Below are positions 35,315-44,032 of a stretch of 64,000 nt of DNA, one piece after another. The notes beneath the pieces were generated by a model, which had not been told where the DNA came from, ran no database searches, and saw only the letters and a list, made by a program, of their open reading frames with translations. Location of the stretch: assembly GCF_001941825.1 (NCBI RefSeq), contig NZ_CP019038.1, forward strand, positions 5,022,001 through 5,086,000, given 5' to 3'. The translations under genes and the position numbers were made by a program. The DNA comes from Massilia putida. GTDB taxonomy: Bacteria; Pseudomonadota; Gammaproteobacteria; Burkholderiales; Burkholderiaceae_D. The number at the start of each line of letters is the position of its first letter. Positions within the stretch are counted from its first letter, which is position 1.

Positions 35315-36236
35315 CCATCTCGACGCCGGGCAGGCCGCAATCGGCGACGGCCTTCACGACGGCATCGATGGCGGCGCGGCGCGTAAAACTCTTGCGCCAC
35401 ACGATCACGACGCGGCGCGACGGCGCCGGGTCCTGGAACGGGACGAAGGTCAGCATGCCGTTCGGGTCTTTCATGTCCGGCACGGACGCGCGTGGCAGCA
35501 CGGTCAGGCCGATGCCGCTCGCCACCATGTGCCGGATCGTCTCCAGCGACGAGCCTTCGAACGTGCGCTGCATGCCGTTGCCCGGCGAGGACGAGAAGCG
35601 CGCCATCTCGGGGCACACTTCCAGCACCTGGTCGCGGAAGCAGTGGCCGGTGCCCAGCAACAACATCGTCTCGCTCTTGAGGTCTTCGGCCGAGATGTCC
35701 GCGCGCGTGGCCCACGGGTGGTTCTTCGGCATGGCGACGACGAACGGTTCGTCGTACAGCGGCTGCACGGCCATGCCGTGTTCCGGCAGCGGCAGGGCCA
35801 TGATGGCGGCGTCCAGCTCGCCCTGGCGCAGCAGGTCGAGCAGTTTGACGGTGAAGTTTTCCTGCAGGATGAGCGGCATCTGCGGCACGTGCTCGATCAG
35901 GTTTTTCACGAGCGGCGGCAACAGGTACGGACCCACCGTGTAGATCACGCCCAGGCGCAGCGGACCGGCCAGCGGGTCCTTGTTCTGCTTGGCCAATTCC
36001 TTGATGGCGGCCGTCTGCTCGAGCACGCGCTCGGCCTGCGCGACGATCTGCGCCCCCAGCGGCGTGACGGACACTTCCGAGCCGCCCCGTTCGAACAGGG
36101 TCACGCCGAGTTCGTCCTCGAGTTTCTTGATGGCGACGGACAGCGTGGGCTGAGCGACGAAGCAGGCTTCGGCCGCATGCCCGAAATGCCGGGCGCGCGC
36201 GACGGCGACGATGTATTTCAGTTCGGTCAGTGTCAT
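35292..36236 (-). CDS. oxyR: Hydrogen peroxide-sensing LysR regulator OxyR
   Basis: A 314-residue LysR-type regulator. The N-terminal helix-turn-helix is HFGHAAEACFVAQPTLSVAIKKLEDE, split across residues 18-43. The sensor domain carries TGHCFRDQVLEVCPE with C199 and C208, exactly the E. coli OxyR disulfide pair, and the surrounding residues are conserved. Peroxide oxidises this pair and switches on catalase and alkyl hydroperoxide reductase genes. It is divergent from pilU with a 12-bp palindrome between. Both Cys are intact, so function is expected. Confidence 0.95.
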   Translation of the reverse strand: MTLTELKYIVAVARARHFGHAAEACFVAQPTLSVAIKKLEDELGVTLFERGGSEVSVTPLGAQIVAQAERVLEQTAAIKELAKQNKDPLAGPLRLGVIYTVGPYLLPPLVKNLIEHVPQMPLILQENFTVKLLDLLRQGELDAAIMALPLPEHGMAVQPLYDEPFVVAMPKNHPWATRADISAEDLKSETMLLLGTGHCFRDQVLEVCPEMARFSSSPGNGMQRTFEGSSLETIRHMVASGIGLTVLPRASVPDMKDPNGMLTFVPFQDPAPSRRVVIVWRKSFTRRAAIDAVVKAVADCGLPGVEMVTLQAAA

Positions 36237-36310
36237 GGGTTCTAAGTATGTTCTTACCGGCCGTGTTCTGGAAGATACGTTTGCCTGCGTTTTAGGCAGT
36301 CTGGCACTAT

Positions 36311-36322
36311 TTTACCGGTAAA
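36311..36322. promoter_or_regulatory. 12-bp palindrome TTTACCGGTAAA between oxyR and pilU
   Basis: A perfect palindrome in the 144-bp divergent gap, just upstream of a TATAAT (36331-36336) that may be the -10 of the pilU promoter. The palindrome would overlap the spacer or -35 region, fitting an operator. No regulator is known to me for this sequence. Confidence 0.4.
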
Positions 36323-36380
36323 GCCATGGATATAATGGCCGGGCTGGCGATGTTGCCATGCGTTAACAATGAGGCATCCC

Positions 36381-37571
36381 ATGTCTTCGACATTCGGTCC
36401 GGCGGAAGCGCAGGCCTATATGCACAAGCTGCTCACGGTGATGAATCACCAGGGCGGCTCCGACCTGTTCATCTCGGCCGATTTCCCGCCCAGCATGAAG
36501 CACCAGGGCGCCATGAAACCCCTGAGCAACCAGCGCCTGACGGGCGAGGTCACGCGCGCGCTCGCCTTGTCGCTGATGAACGAGCGGCAGCGCGCCGAGT
36601 TCGAGGCCGAGATGGAGTGCAATTTCGCCATCTCCCTGCCGGGCGTGTGCCGTTTCCGCGTGAACGTATTCGTGCAGCAGCAGAGCGTCGGCATGGTCGT
36701 GCGTACGATCGCGTCGGAAATCCCGAACTTCGAAAAGCTCGACCTGCCCGAGGTCTTGAAAGATGTCGTGATGACGAAGCGGGGCCTCGTGCTCGTGGTC
36801 GGCGGCACGGGGTCCGGCAAGTCGACGACGCTCGCGGCGATGATCGATTACCGCAACAGCAATTCGGCCGGCCACATCATCACGGTCGAGGACCCGGTCG
36901 AATACGTCCACAAGAACAAAAGCTGCCTCATCACGCACCGCGAGGTCGGCGTCGACACGCTGTCGTGGCATAACGCGCTGAAGAACACACTGCGCCAGGC
37001 GCCGGATGTGATCCTGATCGGTGAGATCCGCGACACGGAAACGATGGAGCACGCGATCGCGTTCGCCGAAACGGGCCACCTGTGCCTGGGCACACTGCAC
37101 GCGAACAATGCCAACCAGACAATGGACCGCATCATCAACTTCTTCCCGGAAGAGCGTAGAAACCAGCTCTTGATGGACCTGTCGTCGAACCTGCGCGCCA
37201 TCGTGTCGCAGCGCCTGGTCCGCACGGAAGACGGCAAGGGCCGCAAGGCCGCCATCGAAATCCTGCTGAACACGCCGACCATCGGCGAGATGATCCTGAA
37301 AGGCAGCTTCCAGAGCATCAAGGAGATCATGCAGAAGTCGCGCGAGCTGGGCATGTGCACGTTCGACCAGGCGCTGTTCGAGCTCTACAACAAAGGCTTC
37401 ATCAGCTACGACGAAGCCATCCGCAACGCCGATTCCGCGAACGGCCTGCGCCTGCAGATCAAGCTGTCGGGCGAAAGAAAGGCGCCGGGGGAGGGCGGCG
37501 GAGCCGCCAAGCCGGCCGAGCTGTCGATGCTGATGGACGAGCCGGAAGAGGAACCGCCGGCCGCGAGTTAG
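36381..37571 (+). CDS. pilU: Type IV pilus retraction ATPase PilU
   Basis: A 396-residue PilT/PilU family ATPase that works with PilT to depolymerise pili. The start at 36381 (MSSTFGPAEAQ) has GAGG at the right distance. Motifs: Walker A GGTGSGKST near 141, Asp box ITVEDPVEY, Walker B VILIGEIRDTETM, and His box HLCLGTLHANN. The long C-terminal tail after LRLQIKLSG and the length (PilT about 345) point to PilU. No pilT gene is adjacent in the window. Confidence 0.9.
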   Translation: MSSTFGPAEAQAYMHKLLTVMNHQGGSDLFISADFPPSMKHQGAMKPLSNQRLTGEVTRALALSLMNERQRAEFEAEMECNFAISLPGVCRFRVNVFVQQQSVGMVVRTIASEIPNFEKLDLPEVLKDVVMTKRGLVLVVGGTGSGKSTTLAAMIDYRNSNSAGHIITVEDPVEYVHKNKSCLITHREVGVDTLSWHNALKNTLRQAPDVILIGEIRDTETMEHAIAFAETGHLCLGTLHANNANQTMDRIINFFPEERRNQLLMDLSSNLRAIVSQRLVRTEDGKGRKAAIEILLNTPTIGEMILKGSFQSIKEIMQKSRELGMCTFDQALFELYNKGFISYDEAIRNADSANGLRLQIKLSGERKAPGEGGGAAKPAELSMLMDEPEEEPPAAS

Positions 37572-37580
37572 AATGCAGTC

Positions 37581-38060
37581 ATGCCTACCTTCGAACAAAA
37601 ACTCTGCACCCGCGCCACCCTGCCGCAACGCATCGCCGACCTGCCGAAACCGGTCGTGCTGACGAACGGCGTCTTCGACATCCTGCACCGCGGCCACGTC
37701 ACTTATCTGGCCCAGGCCCGTGAACTGGGCGCGTCGCTCGTCGTCGCGGTCAACACGGACGCCTCGGTGAAACGCCTGGGCAAAGGCGACGACCGTCCGC
37801 TCAACACGCTGGCAGACCGCATGGCCGTGCTGGCCGCGCTGGAAGCCGTCAGCCTCGTCGTGGAATTCGACGAGGATACGGCGCTGGAAGTGGTCCAGGA
37901 AGCCCGTCCCGACATCTACGCGAAGGGCGGCGACTACGTCATGAGCGAGATTCCGGAAGGGAAGGCCGTGCTCGCCTACGGCGGCAAGGCCGTCGCGATC
38001 GATTTCGCGCACGACCGCTCGACGACCAAGCTCGTCGCCAGAATCCGCCAGTTCGGCTGA
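37581..38060 (+). CDS. rfaE2: D-glycero-beta-D-manno-heptose 1-phosphate adenylyltransferase
   Basis: A 159-residue nucleotidyltransferase for ADP-heptose formation in LPS core synthesis, corresponding to the C-terminal domain of HldE. The signature VLTNGVFDILHRGHVTYL (HxGH-type) is at residue 30, then VNTDASVKRLGKGD and ALEAVSLVVEFDEDTA, and YAKGGDY. As in other Burkholderiales, kinase and adenylyltransferase are separate genes. It is 9 bp after pilU and on the same strand, so co-transcription is likely. Confidence 0.95.
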   Translation: MPTFEQKLCTRATLPQRIADLPKPVVLTNGVFDILHRGHVTYLAQARELGASLVVAVNTDASVKRLGKGDDRPLNTLADRMAVLAALEAVSLVVEFDEDTALEVVQEARPDIYAKGGDYVMSEIPEGKAVLAYGGKAVAIDFAHDRSTTKLVARIRQFG

Positions 38061-38069
38061 ACCACCGGC

Positions 38070-38540
38070 TCAGCCGCCGCCCGCGTACCCGTTCTGGCGC
38101 CACGCCTCGTAGACGACGACGGCCACCGTGTTCGACAGGTTCAGGCTGCGGTTGCCCGGCATCATCGGCAGGCGGATGCGCTGGGCCGGCGGGAACGATT
38201 CGCGCAAGGCCGGGTCGAGGCCGCGCGATTCCGCGCCGAACACGAACACATCGCCCGGACGGAACGTGCTATCGGCGAACGGCGCGGAGCCGTGCGTCGT
38301 CATGGCGAACATGCGCGCGGTGTCCGGGTTGGCATCATGCAGGAAGGCGTCCCAGTTCTTGTGGACCTTCATCGTCGCGTAATCATGGTAGTCGAGGCCG
38401 GCGCGGCGCATCTTGGCGTCGTCCAGCGGAAAGCCGAGCGGCTCGATCAGGTGCAGCTGCGCCCCCGTGTTCGCGCACAGGCGGATGACGTTGCCCGTGT
38501 TGGGCGGGATCTCGGGTTCGACCAGTACGACGTGAAACAA
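38070..38540 (-). CDS. trmL: tRNA (cytidine(34)-2'-O)-methyltransferase
   Basis: A 156-residue SPOUT methyltransferase that modifies the wobble base of tRNA-Leu isoacceptors. Motifs: EIPPNTGNVIRLCANTG (residues 9-25), FVFGAESRGLDP, and MPGNRSLNLSNTVAVVVYE, the knot that binds SAM. Length is as usual. It is convergent with rfaE2 and 72 bp downstream of comF in the same direction. Confidence 0.95.
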   Translation of the reverse strand: MFHVVLVEPEIPPNTGNVIRLCANTGAQLHLIEPLGFPLDDAKMRRAGLDYHDYATMKVHKNWDAFLHDANPDTARMFAMTTHGSAPFADSTFRPGDVFVFGAESRGLDPALRESFPPAQRIRLPMMPGNRSLNLSNTVAVVVYEAWRQNGYAGGG

Positions 38541-38612
38541 TTTACTCTCCTAAAATGTGTCGTTGCCTCCGTGCGGCAATGGCTCGCCGCGCAGGCGTGC
38601 ATCCAAGTTGTA

Positions 38613-39485
38613 CTACTTACCGGGGGGCGTGCGCGCGAACACGAAATTCGTCACCCGCGCCGCGCCGAACCGTTTGCATGTGGCGGCCAGTTCGCCCAGC
38701 GTGTGGCCGCTCGTCATGACGTCGTCGACGAGGCCGACGTGGCGTCCTGCGACGAGGTCCGGATCGGCCACGGTAAACGCGCCGCGCACATTGCTCGCCC
38801 GCACGCTCGGCGCCACGCCCGACTGGGCCTTTGTGTCGAGCGTGCGCAGCGCCAGCGCCGGATGACATGCTACCCCGAGCGCCGCCGCCAGTGGCCGTGC
38901 GATTTCCAGCGCCTGGTTGAAGCCGCGTTCGACCAGCCGCCCGTCACCCAGCGGCACGGGGCACAGCAGATCGGGCAGCGGCAGGCCGGCCCTGGCCAGC
39001 ACGGCGTCGCGGATCTGGCGCGCGAACCAGGGCGCGAGCGCGAGGCGGCCGCCGAATTTTAATTGAAGGACGAGCTGGTCGAGCGGAATCGCGTAGTCGA
39101 CGGCGGCCACGGTGGCGTCGAAGGCGGGTGGATTGCTCAGGCACGTGCCGCAGATCAACATCGCAGCATGTGCGTGATCCGCGCCCCTGTTCACGTCGCC
39201 CCCGCGCAGGCGGGGGGCCAAGTTCGTGCCGCCGGCGGCGCACGCAAGATTGGCGCGAGAGTGCCAGGGCGCACTTTCCCGCCTGCGCGGGAGCGACGGT
39301 GTTTCTGCAGGCAGCGGATTCGCGCACTGCCCGCAGCGCGTCGTCCGCCTCTGCGCATACGCCTCCCGGCAGCCCGCGCACACGACGTCATCGCAGCCGC
39401 TCCCGCACAGGGCGCAGCTGGACGGCATCAGCACGCCCAGCAGGGCGCGCGGCCAATGGCGCAGGGGGAAATAACGGGACGTCAT
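38613..39485 (-). CDS. comF: ComF family phosphoribosyltransferase-like protein with repeat insertion
   Basis: A 290-residue ComF protein, a homologue of the competence factor with a phosphoribosyltransferase fold. The N-terminal zinc ribbon (CALCGSGCDDVVCAGC and CGQCANPL) is separated from the second CGTC by a long insertion. The C-terminal PRPP loop GLVDDVMTSGHTLGEL is intact. Homologues are about 230 to 250 residues. The extra ~40 residues (SLPRRRESAPW to APRLRGGDVNRG) are the translation of a palindromic repeat, inserted in frame at 39194-39304 within the zinc-ribbon linker. The core domains are preserved, so the protein could still fold. Confidence 0.92.
   Translation of the reverse strand: MTSRYFPLRHWPRALLGVLMPSSCALCGSGCDDVVCAGCREAYAQRRTTRCGQCANPLPAETPSLPRRRESAPWHSRANLACAAGGTNLAPRLRGGDVNRGADHAHAAMLICGTCLSNPPAFDATVAAVDYAIPLDQLVLQLKFGGRLALAPWFARQIRDAVLARAGLPLPDLLCPVPLGDGRLVERGFNQALEIARPLAAALGVACHPALALRTLDTKAQSGVAPSVRASNVRGAFTVADPDLVAGRHVGLVDDVMTSGHTLGELAATCKRFGAARVTNFVFARTPPGK
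39194..39304. repeat. Palindromic repeat (ccgcgcaggcggg type) inside comF
   Basis: The ends cgtcgcccccgcgcaggcgg and the inverted ttcccgcctgcgcgggagcg bound a 111-bp stretch. The same family of ends bounds 45786-45922. The unit is open in the comF frame, giving the well-known LPRRRES / RLRGGD-like peptide seen wherever this repeat is translated. Confidence 0.8.
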
Positions 39486-39543
39486 CGCGATTCCTACCCA
39501 TCATGTACACTCCCGCCATTATCCCATTCACCCGCAGTCGACC

Positions 39544-40455
39544 ATGGTTTCACCCCAAGCCCCCTCCAAGATGAGCGCGCCGATCGATCCGGTCCGCGTG
39601 CGCCAGCTGTTTGCCGATCCCGCCCGGGTCGCGCCTTCCGATTTCCTGCGGCGCGAGATCGCCAACCGCATGTTCGACCGCCTCACGCTCGTCAAGACGG
39701 CGCCGCGCCAGGTGCTCGACGCCGGCTGCGGCACGGGCGTCGACATCGCCGAACTGCAGAAGCGCTATCCGGCCGCGCAAGTGCTGGGGCTGGATGCGGT
39801 GCCGGCCATGCTCGGGACGGCCGCGGCGGCCACGCACGCGCCCCGGTCGCTGCTCAGCCGTTTGCTCCCGGCCAAAGCCGGCATCGATCTCGTTTGCGCG
39901 GACTTCGGTAACCTGCCGTTCGGACCGAACTCGCTCGACCTGGTCTGGTCGAACCTGGCGTTGCACTGGCATCCCCAGCCCGACCGCGTGTTCGCCGAAT
40001 GGCGCCGCGTGCTGCGCGTGGATGGCTTGCTGATGTTCTCGAACTTCGGTCCGGATACGTTCCGTGAACTGCGCACGGCATTCGCCGCGATGGACGAGAC
40101 CCCGCACACGCTGCCCTTCGTCGACATGCACGACTTCGGCGACCAGCTCGTGGAAGCGGGGTTCACGACCCCCGTCATGGACATGGAACAAATCACGGTC
40201 ACCTACGACAGCCCGGACAAATTGCTGGCCGACGTGCGCGCGTTCGGCGGCAATCCGCTGGCCACGCGGCGCCGCGGCCTCGTCGGCCGGGCGGCGTGGC
40301 AACGCATGCGCGACGCGCTGGAGGCGGGGCGCCGCGCGGATGGCAAGCTGGGGCTGACGTTCGAGGTCATCTACGGCCATGCGTTCCGCCCGGCACCGAA
40401 AACGACGGCCGCGGGGGAGGCGATCATCCGGTTCCAGCCACCCAAGCCGCGTTGA
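39544..40455 (+). CDS. BioC-like SAM-dependent methyltransferase
   Basis: A 303-residue class I methyltransferase. The SAM motif VLDAGCGTGVDIAEL is near residue 57, then VLGLDAVPAML, LVWSNLALHWHPQPDRVF, and FSNFGPDTFRELR, which is typical of BioC (malonyl-ACP O-methyltransferase in biotin synthesis). The length is somewhat above E. coli BioC, and the start is uncertain (ATG at 39571 is possible). No bio genes are adjacent, which leaves a second BioC-like methyltransferase role open. Confidence 0.78.
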   Translation: MVSPQAPSKMSAPIDPVRVRQLFADPARVAPSDFLRREIANRMFDRLTLVKTAPRQVLDAGCGTGVDIAELQKRYPAAQVLGLDAVPAMLGTAAAATHAPRSLLSRLLPAKAGIDLVCADFGNLPFGPNSLDLVWSNLALHWHPQPDRVFAEWRRVLRVDGLLMFSNFGPDTFRELRTAFAAMDETPHTLPFVDMHDFGDQLVEAGFTTPVMDMEQITVTYDSPDKLLADVRAFGGNPLATRRRGLVGRAAWQRMRDALEAGRRADGKLGLTFEVIYGHAFRPAPKTTAAGEAIIRFQPPKPR

Positions 40456-40514
40456 ACGCCGCCGGGGCGTCGTACCGCACCCTGGCGTTCCGTATGCGGG
40501 GTGTATACGATCGC

Positions 40515-40555
40515 GGTAATTTTCCTTGAATAAAAATTACCTGTTTCAGTATAAT
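40515..40555 (+). promoter_or_regulatory. Promoter with -35 inside an inverted repeat, upstream of the cox operon
   Basis: TTGAAT (40526-40531) and TATAAT (40550-40555) are 18 bp apart. The -35 lies in the loop of a perfect 9-bp inverted repeat GGTAATTTT/AAAATTACC (40515-40523 and 40533-40541), the arrangement expected of a repressor or activator site. Transcription would read through the structured repeat at 40623 and reach ctaC about 450 bp downstream. Confidence 0.55.
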
Positions 40556-40622
40556 CAAACACACTTTTTTCGACTGGATCAAAAAAGCGCTAAAAAATTA
40601 AGCATAAAGGCGTAGGGTCGAA

Positions 40623-40741
40623 GGGTAACTCGACAAACCGTCGCGAGCGGACGCAAGCCGGCTGAGAAGCGCAGCTGTACGAGAAGTACAGCGGCATCGC
40701 AGGCCGGCAGTGCAACACGCAACAGGTTTGTCGACGTGCCC
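40623..40741. repeat. 119-bp structured intergenic repeat, copy 2
   Basis: Outer stem ACTCGACAAACC with GGTTTGTCGACGT, inner GCCGGC/GCCGGC stem, and central hairpin GCTGTAC-GAGAA-GTACAGC. Same length as copy 1. Against copy 1 the outer stem changes from CGAAAGACCG/CGGTTTTTCG to CGACAAACCG/CAGGTTTGTCG and mostly keeps pairing. It lies in the likely 5' leader of the cox operon. Confidence 0.78.
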
Positions 40742-41011
40742 GAAGGTTGGAGCATCACCCGGGGAGGTCGGACAGCGTATCCGGCATCCCCCGCAAGCAA
40801 GGTTTGAAGTCATCGTCCATCCAGGGTGCCAGACGGCGTCCGGGCGGGCGGTGTCGAGTCCCTGAGCGCCCGCCGGCGCGACGGGAAGTGGTTGCGTTTA
40901 GTTTAAAAAGGATTTCGGAACGGAAGTTGTCTTCCGTGGCCTCCTCCATGGTTACCCAGGAGGGTCGCTTCCGTTCAAGAAATTTCTCTTCTAAAGGTGG
41001 TTGGGGACAAC

Positions 41012-42208
41012 ATGACATATGCAAAACGATTCAAAGCGTTGATGCTCGGCCTCGCGGTAGCGGCGGCCAGCATCCCGGTAATGGCGGAGCCTGGGCCCGT
41101 CGTGACCGGACGCCCGCTGGAGCATCAGCTTAACCTGCAGGAGCCCGTCACGGGCATCGCGGCCTACATCTACAGCCTGCACAACTGGATGATGGTGGTC
41201 TGCCTGGTCATCTTCCTCGCCGTGTTCGGCGTCATGTTTTACTCGGTGTTCAAGCACCGCAAATCCCTCGGCCATAAACCGGCCACCTTCCACGAATCCA
41301 CGACGGTCGAAATCGCCTGGACCATCGTACCGTTCCTGATCGTCATCGGCATGGCCCTGCCGGCCACGCACGCCGTCGTGCAGATGAAGGACACGTCGAA
41401 TCCCGATCTGACCATCAAGGTCACCGGCATGCAGTGGAAATGGGGTTACGACTACCTGAAGGGCGAGGGCGAAGGCATCTCGTTCCTGTCGAACCTGGCC
41501 ACGCCGCGCACGCAAGTGGGCGAGCCGGGCGTCGCGCCGACCGAGAAACGCACCGAGAACTACCTGCTCGAGGTCGACAATCCCGTCGTCGTCCCGGTCG
41601 GCAAGAAGGTCCGCCTCGTGCTGACCGCCAACGACGTGATCCACTCGTGGACCATTCCCGCCTTCGCCGTCAAGCAGGACGCCATTCCCGGCTTCGTGCG
41701 CGACACGTGGTTCAAGGCCGAGCAGATCGGCACCTACCGCGGCAACTGCGTCGAGCTGTGCGGCAAGGAACACGCCTTCATGCCGATCGTCGTGAAGGTC
41801 GTCTCGAACGAGGACTACACCGCGTGGGTCAACGGCGAGAAGAAACGCATGGCCGCGCTGGCCGACGACCCGAACAAGGTCTGGACCATCGACGAGCTCA
41901 AGACGAAGGGCGAAAAAGTCTATTCGTCCAACTGCGTGGCCTGCCACCAGGCCAACGGCCAGGGCGTGCCGAGCGCCTTCGCCCCGCTGGTCGGTTCGCC
42001 GGTCGTGCTGGGTCCCAAGGCCGAACAGATCGCCGTGCTGCTGAACGGTAAGCACAGCGGCAAGTATCCGTCGGCGATGCCGTCGTGGAAGCAACTGTCG
42101 GATTCCGAGATCGCTTCCGTCATCACCTATACCCGCAACAACTGGACCAACAAGGCGGACGAGAACATCGTCCAGCCGTCCGAGGTCCTGGCTGCGCGCG
42201 GCAAATAA
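41012..42208 (+). CDS. ctaC: Cytochrome c oxidase subunit II with fused cytochrome c domain
   Basis: A 398-residue subunit II of aa3-type oxidase, receiving electrons from cytochrome c. A signal (RFKALMLGLAVAAASIPVMA) is followed by two TM helices. The CuA site is complete: HSWTIPAF and CVELCGKEHAFMP. A C-terminal class I cytochrome c domain carries CVACH (in YSSNCVACHQANGQG) with its axial Met region AMPSWKQL. The start at 41012 was chosen for the signal peptide. It is first in the operon. Confidence 0.96.
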   Translation: MTYAKRFKALMLGLAVAAASIPVMAEPGPVVTGRPLEHQLNLQEPVTGIAAYIYSLHNWMMVVCLVIFLAVFGVMFYSVFKHRKSLGHKPATFHESTTVEIAWTIVPFLIVIGMALPATHAVVQMKDTSNPDLTIKVTGMQWKWGYDYLKGEGEGISFLSNLATPRTQVGEPGVAPTEKRTENYLLEVDNPVVVPVGKKVRLVLTANDVIHSWTIPAFAVKQDAIPGFVRDTWFKAEQIGTYRGNCVELCGKEHAFMPIVVKVVSNEDYTAWVNGEKKRMAALADDPNKVWTIDELKTKGEKVYSSNCVACHQANGQGVPSAFAPLVGSPVVLGPKAEQIAVLLNGKHSGKYPSAMPSWKQLSDSEIASVITYTRNNWTNKADENIVQPSEVLAARGK

Positions 42209-42302
42209 GGCAGACAAGGCTCAACAAGCGTTTGGATTCAAGGGACCGGGCCGTCGCGCCACCGCTTTCGGCCCTTGTGTCCCGCACGATTAGGATACCG
42301 AC

Positions 42303-43898
42303 ATGACTTCCAGCACCATCGATCACACGCACGACCACGGCCACGACCATGCGCACGACCACCCGGTCGGCCTGCGCCGCTGGCTTTTCGCCACCAACCA
42401 CAAGGACATCGGTACGCTGTACCTGTGGTTCGCCTTCACCATGCTGCTCTCGGGCGGCGTGCTGGCGCTGATGATCCGCACCGAGCTGTTCCAGCCCGGC
42501 CTGCAGTTCTTCCGCCCCGAATTCTTCAACCAGCTGACCACCATGCACGGCATCGTGATGGTGTTCGGCGCGATCATGCCGGCGTTCGTCGGCTTCGCCA
42601 ACTGGATGATCCCGCTGCAGATCGGCGCATCCGACATGGCGTTCGCGCGCATGAACAACTTCTCGTTCTGGCTGCTGCCGCCGGCCGCCATCCTGCTCGC
42701 CACGTCGTTCTTCGTGCCGGGCGGCGCCACCGCGGCCGGCTGGACGCTGTACGCGCCGCTGTCGACGCAGATGGGCCCGGGCATGGACATGGCGATCTTT
42801 GCCCTGCACATCATGGGCGCGTCGTCGATCATGGGTTCCATTAACATCATCGTCACGATCCTGAACATGCGCGCGCCGGGTCTCACGCTGATGAAGATGC
42901 CGATGTTCTGCTGGACCTGGCTGATCACCGCCTACCTGCTGATCGCCGTGATGCCCGTGCTGGCCGGCGCCATCACCATGACCCTGACCGACCGCCACTT
43001 CGGCACGTCGTTCTTCAACGCCGCCGGCGGCGGCGACCCGGTCATGTACCAGCACATCTTCTGGTTCTTCGGCCACCCCGAGGTCTACATCATGATCCTG
43101 CCGGCATTCGGCATCGTCTCCCAGATCATCCCGGCCTTCGCCCGGAAGCCCTTGTTCGGCTACGCGTCGATGGTGTACGCGACCGCATCCATCGCGATCC
43201 TGTCGTTCATCGTCTGGGCCCACCACATGTTCACCACCGGCATGCCGGTGACGAGCCAGCTGTTCTTCATGTACGCCACCATGCTGATCGCGGTGCCGAC
43301 CGGCGTCAAAGTGTTCAACTGGGTCGCGACGATGTGGCGCGGTTCGATGACGTTCGAGACCCCGATGCTGTTCGCCGTCGGCTTCATCTTCGTGTTCACG
43401 ATGGGCGGCTTCACGGGCCTGATCCTGGCCGTGACCCCGATCGACATCCAGATGCAGGACACGTATTACGTCGTCGCCCACTTCCATTACGTGCTCGTGG
43501 CAGGCTCGCTGTTCGCCCTGTTCGCCGGCTTCTACTACTGGGCGCCGAAGTGGACGGGCCACATGTATCCGGAACTGCGCGGCAAGATCCACTTCTGGAA
43601 TTCGCTGTTCTGGTTCAACGTCACGTTCTTCCCGATGCACTTCCTGGGCCTGGCCGGCATGCCGCGCCGCTACGCCGACTACGCCGTGCAGTTCACCGAC
43701 TTCAACCAGCTCGTGTCGATCGGCGCGTTCGGCTTCGGCCTGTCGCAGGTGTACTTCCTGTTCTTCGTCGTGCTGCCGACCATCCGCGGCGGCAAGCAGG
43801 CGGAAGCGAAGCCGTGGGAAGGCGCGGAAGGCTTGGAGTGGACCGTGCCGAGCCCGGCGCCGTTCCACACCTTCGAACACCCGCCTGTGGTGAAGTGA
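42303..43898 (+). CDS. ctaD: Cytochrome c oxidase subunit I, His-rich N terminus
   Basis: The catalytic subunit (531 residues, 12 TM) carrying heme a and the a3-CuB centre. [13 protein letters not shown] holds the CuB His and cross-linked Tyr, WAHHMFT the other two CuB His, and HFHYV the heme ligands. The first residues are unusually His/Asp-rich ([19 protein letters not shown]), a possible metal-binding tail not found in standard subunit I. It has intact proton channels by motif. It lies 94 bp after ctaC. Confidence 0.97.
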   Translation: MTSSTIDHTHDHGHDHAHDHPVGLRRWLFATNHKDIGTLYLWFAFTMLLSGGVLALMIRTELFQPGLQFFRPEFFNQLTTMHGIVMVFGAIMPAFVGFANWMIPLQIGASDMAFARMNNFSFWLLPPAAILLATSFFVPGGATAAGWTLYAPLSTQMGPGMDMAIFALHIMGASSIMGSINIIVTILNMRAPGLTLMKMPMFCWTWLITAYLLIAVMPVLAGAITMTLTDRHFGTSFFNAAGGGDPVMYQHIFWFFGHPEVYIMILPAFGIVSQIIPAFARKPLFGYASMVYATASIAILSFIVWAHHMFTTGMPVTSQLFFMYATMLIAVPTGVKVFNWVATMWRGSMTFETPMLFAVGFIFVFTMGGFTGLILAVTPIDIQMQDTYYVVAHFHYVLVAGSLFALFAGFYYWAPKWTGHMYPELRGKIHFWNSLFWFNVTFFPMHFLGLAGMPRRYADYAVQFTDFNQLVSIGAFGFGLSQVYFLFFVVLPTIRGGKQAEAKPWEGAEGLEWTVPSPAPFHTFEHPPVVK

Positions 43899-43905
43899 GA
43901 CTGCG

Positions 43906-44025
43906 ATGAATGCCGACCGTTCGCAGCAGCAGAAGAAGGCCAACCTGCGCACGGCCCTGTGGCTGGCGGGGCTGGCGCTGTTCTTCTTCGTGATGCTGTT
44001 CGTCAAGCGCCTGTGGCTGAGCTGA
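43906..44025 (+). CDS. Small cytochrome oxidase assembly protein
   Basis: A 39-residue membrane protein between ctaD and ctaG: basic N terminus (MNADRSQQQKKANLRTAL), one TM (WLAGLALFFFVMLFV) and KRLWLS. Such small proteins in this position are recognised in many beta-proteobacterial cox operons as assembly factors. It has a separate start 7 bp after the ctaD stop. Confidence 0.82.
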   Translation: MNADRSQQQKKANLRTALWLAGLALFFFVMLFVKRLWLS

Positions 44026-44032
44026 GGACGCC

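Noticed and set aside
36301..36320. Sigma-54 promoter (TGGCAC) ahead of pilU
   Set aside because: The -12 element TTGC is not at the right distance; a sigma-70 TATAAT lies further on.
42123..44006. 627-codon minus-strand frame opposite ctaD
   Set aside because: His/Asp/Arg-rich antisense of the oxidase gene; no plausible protein.
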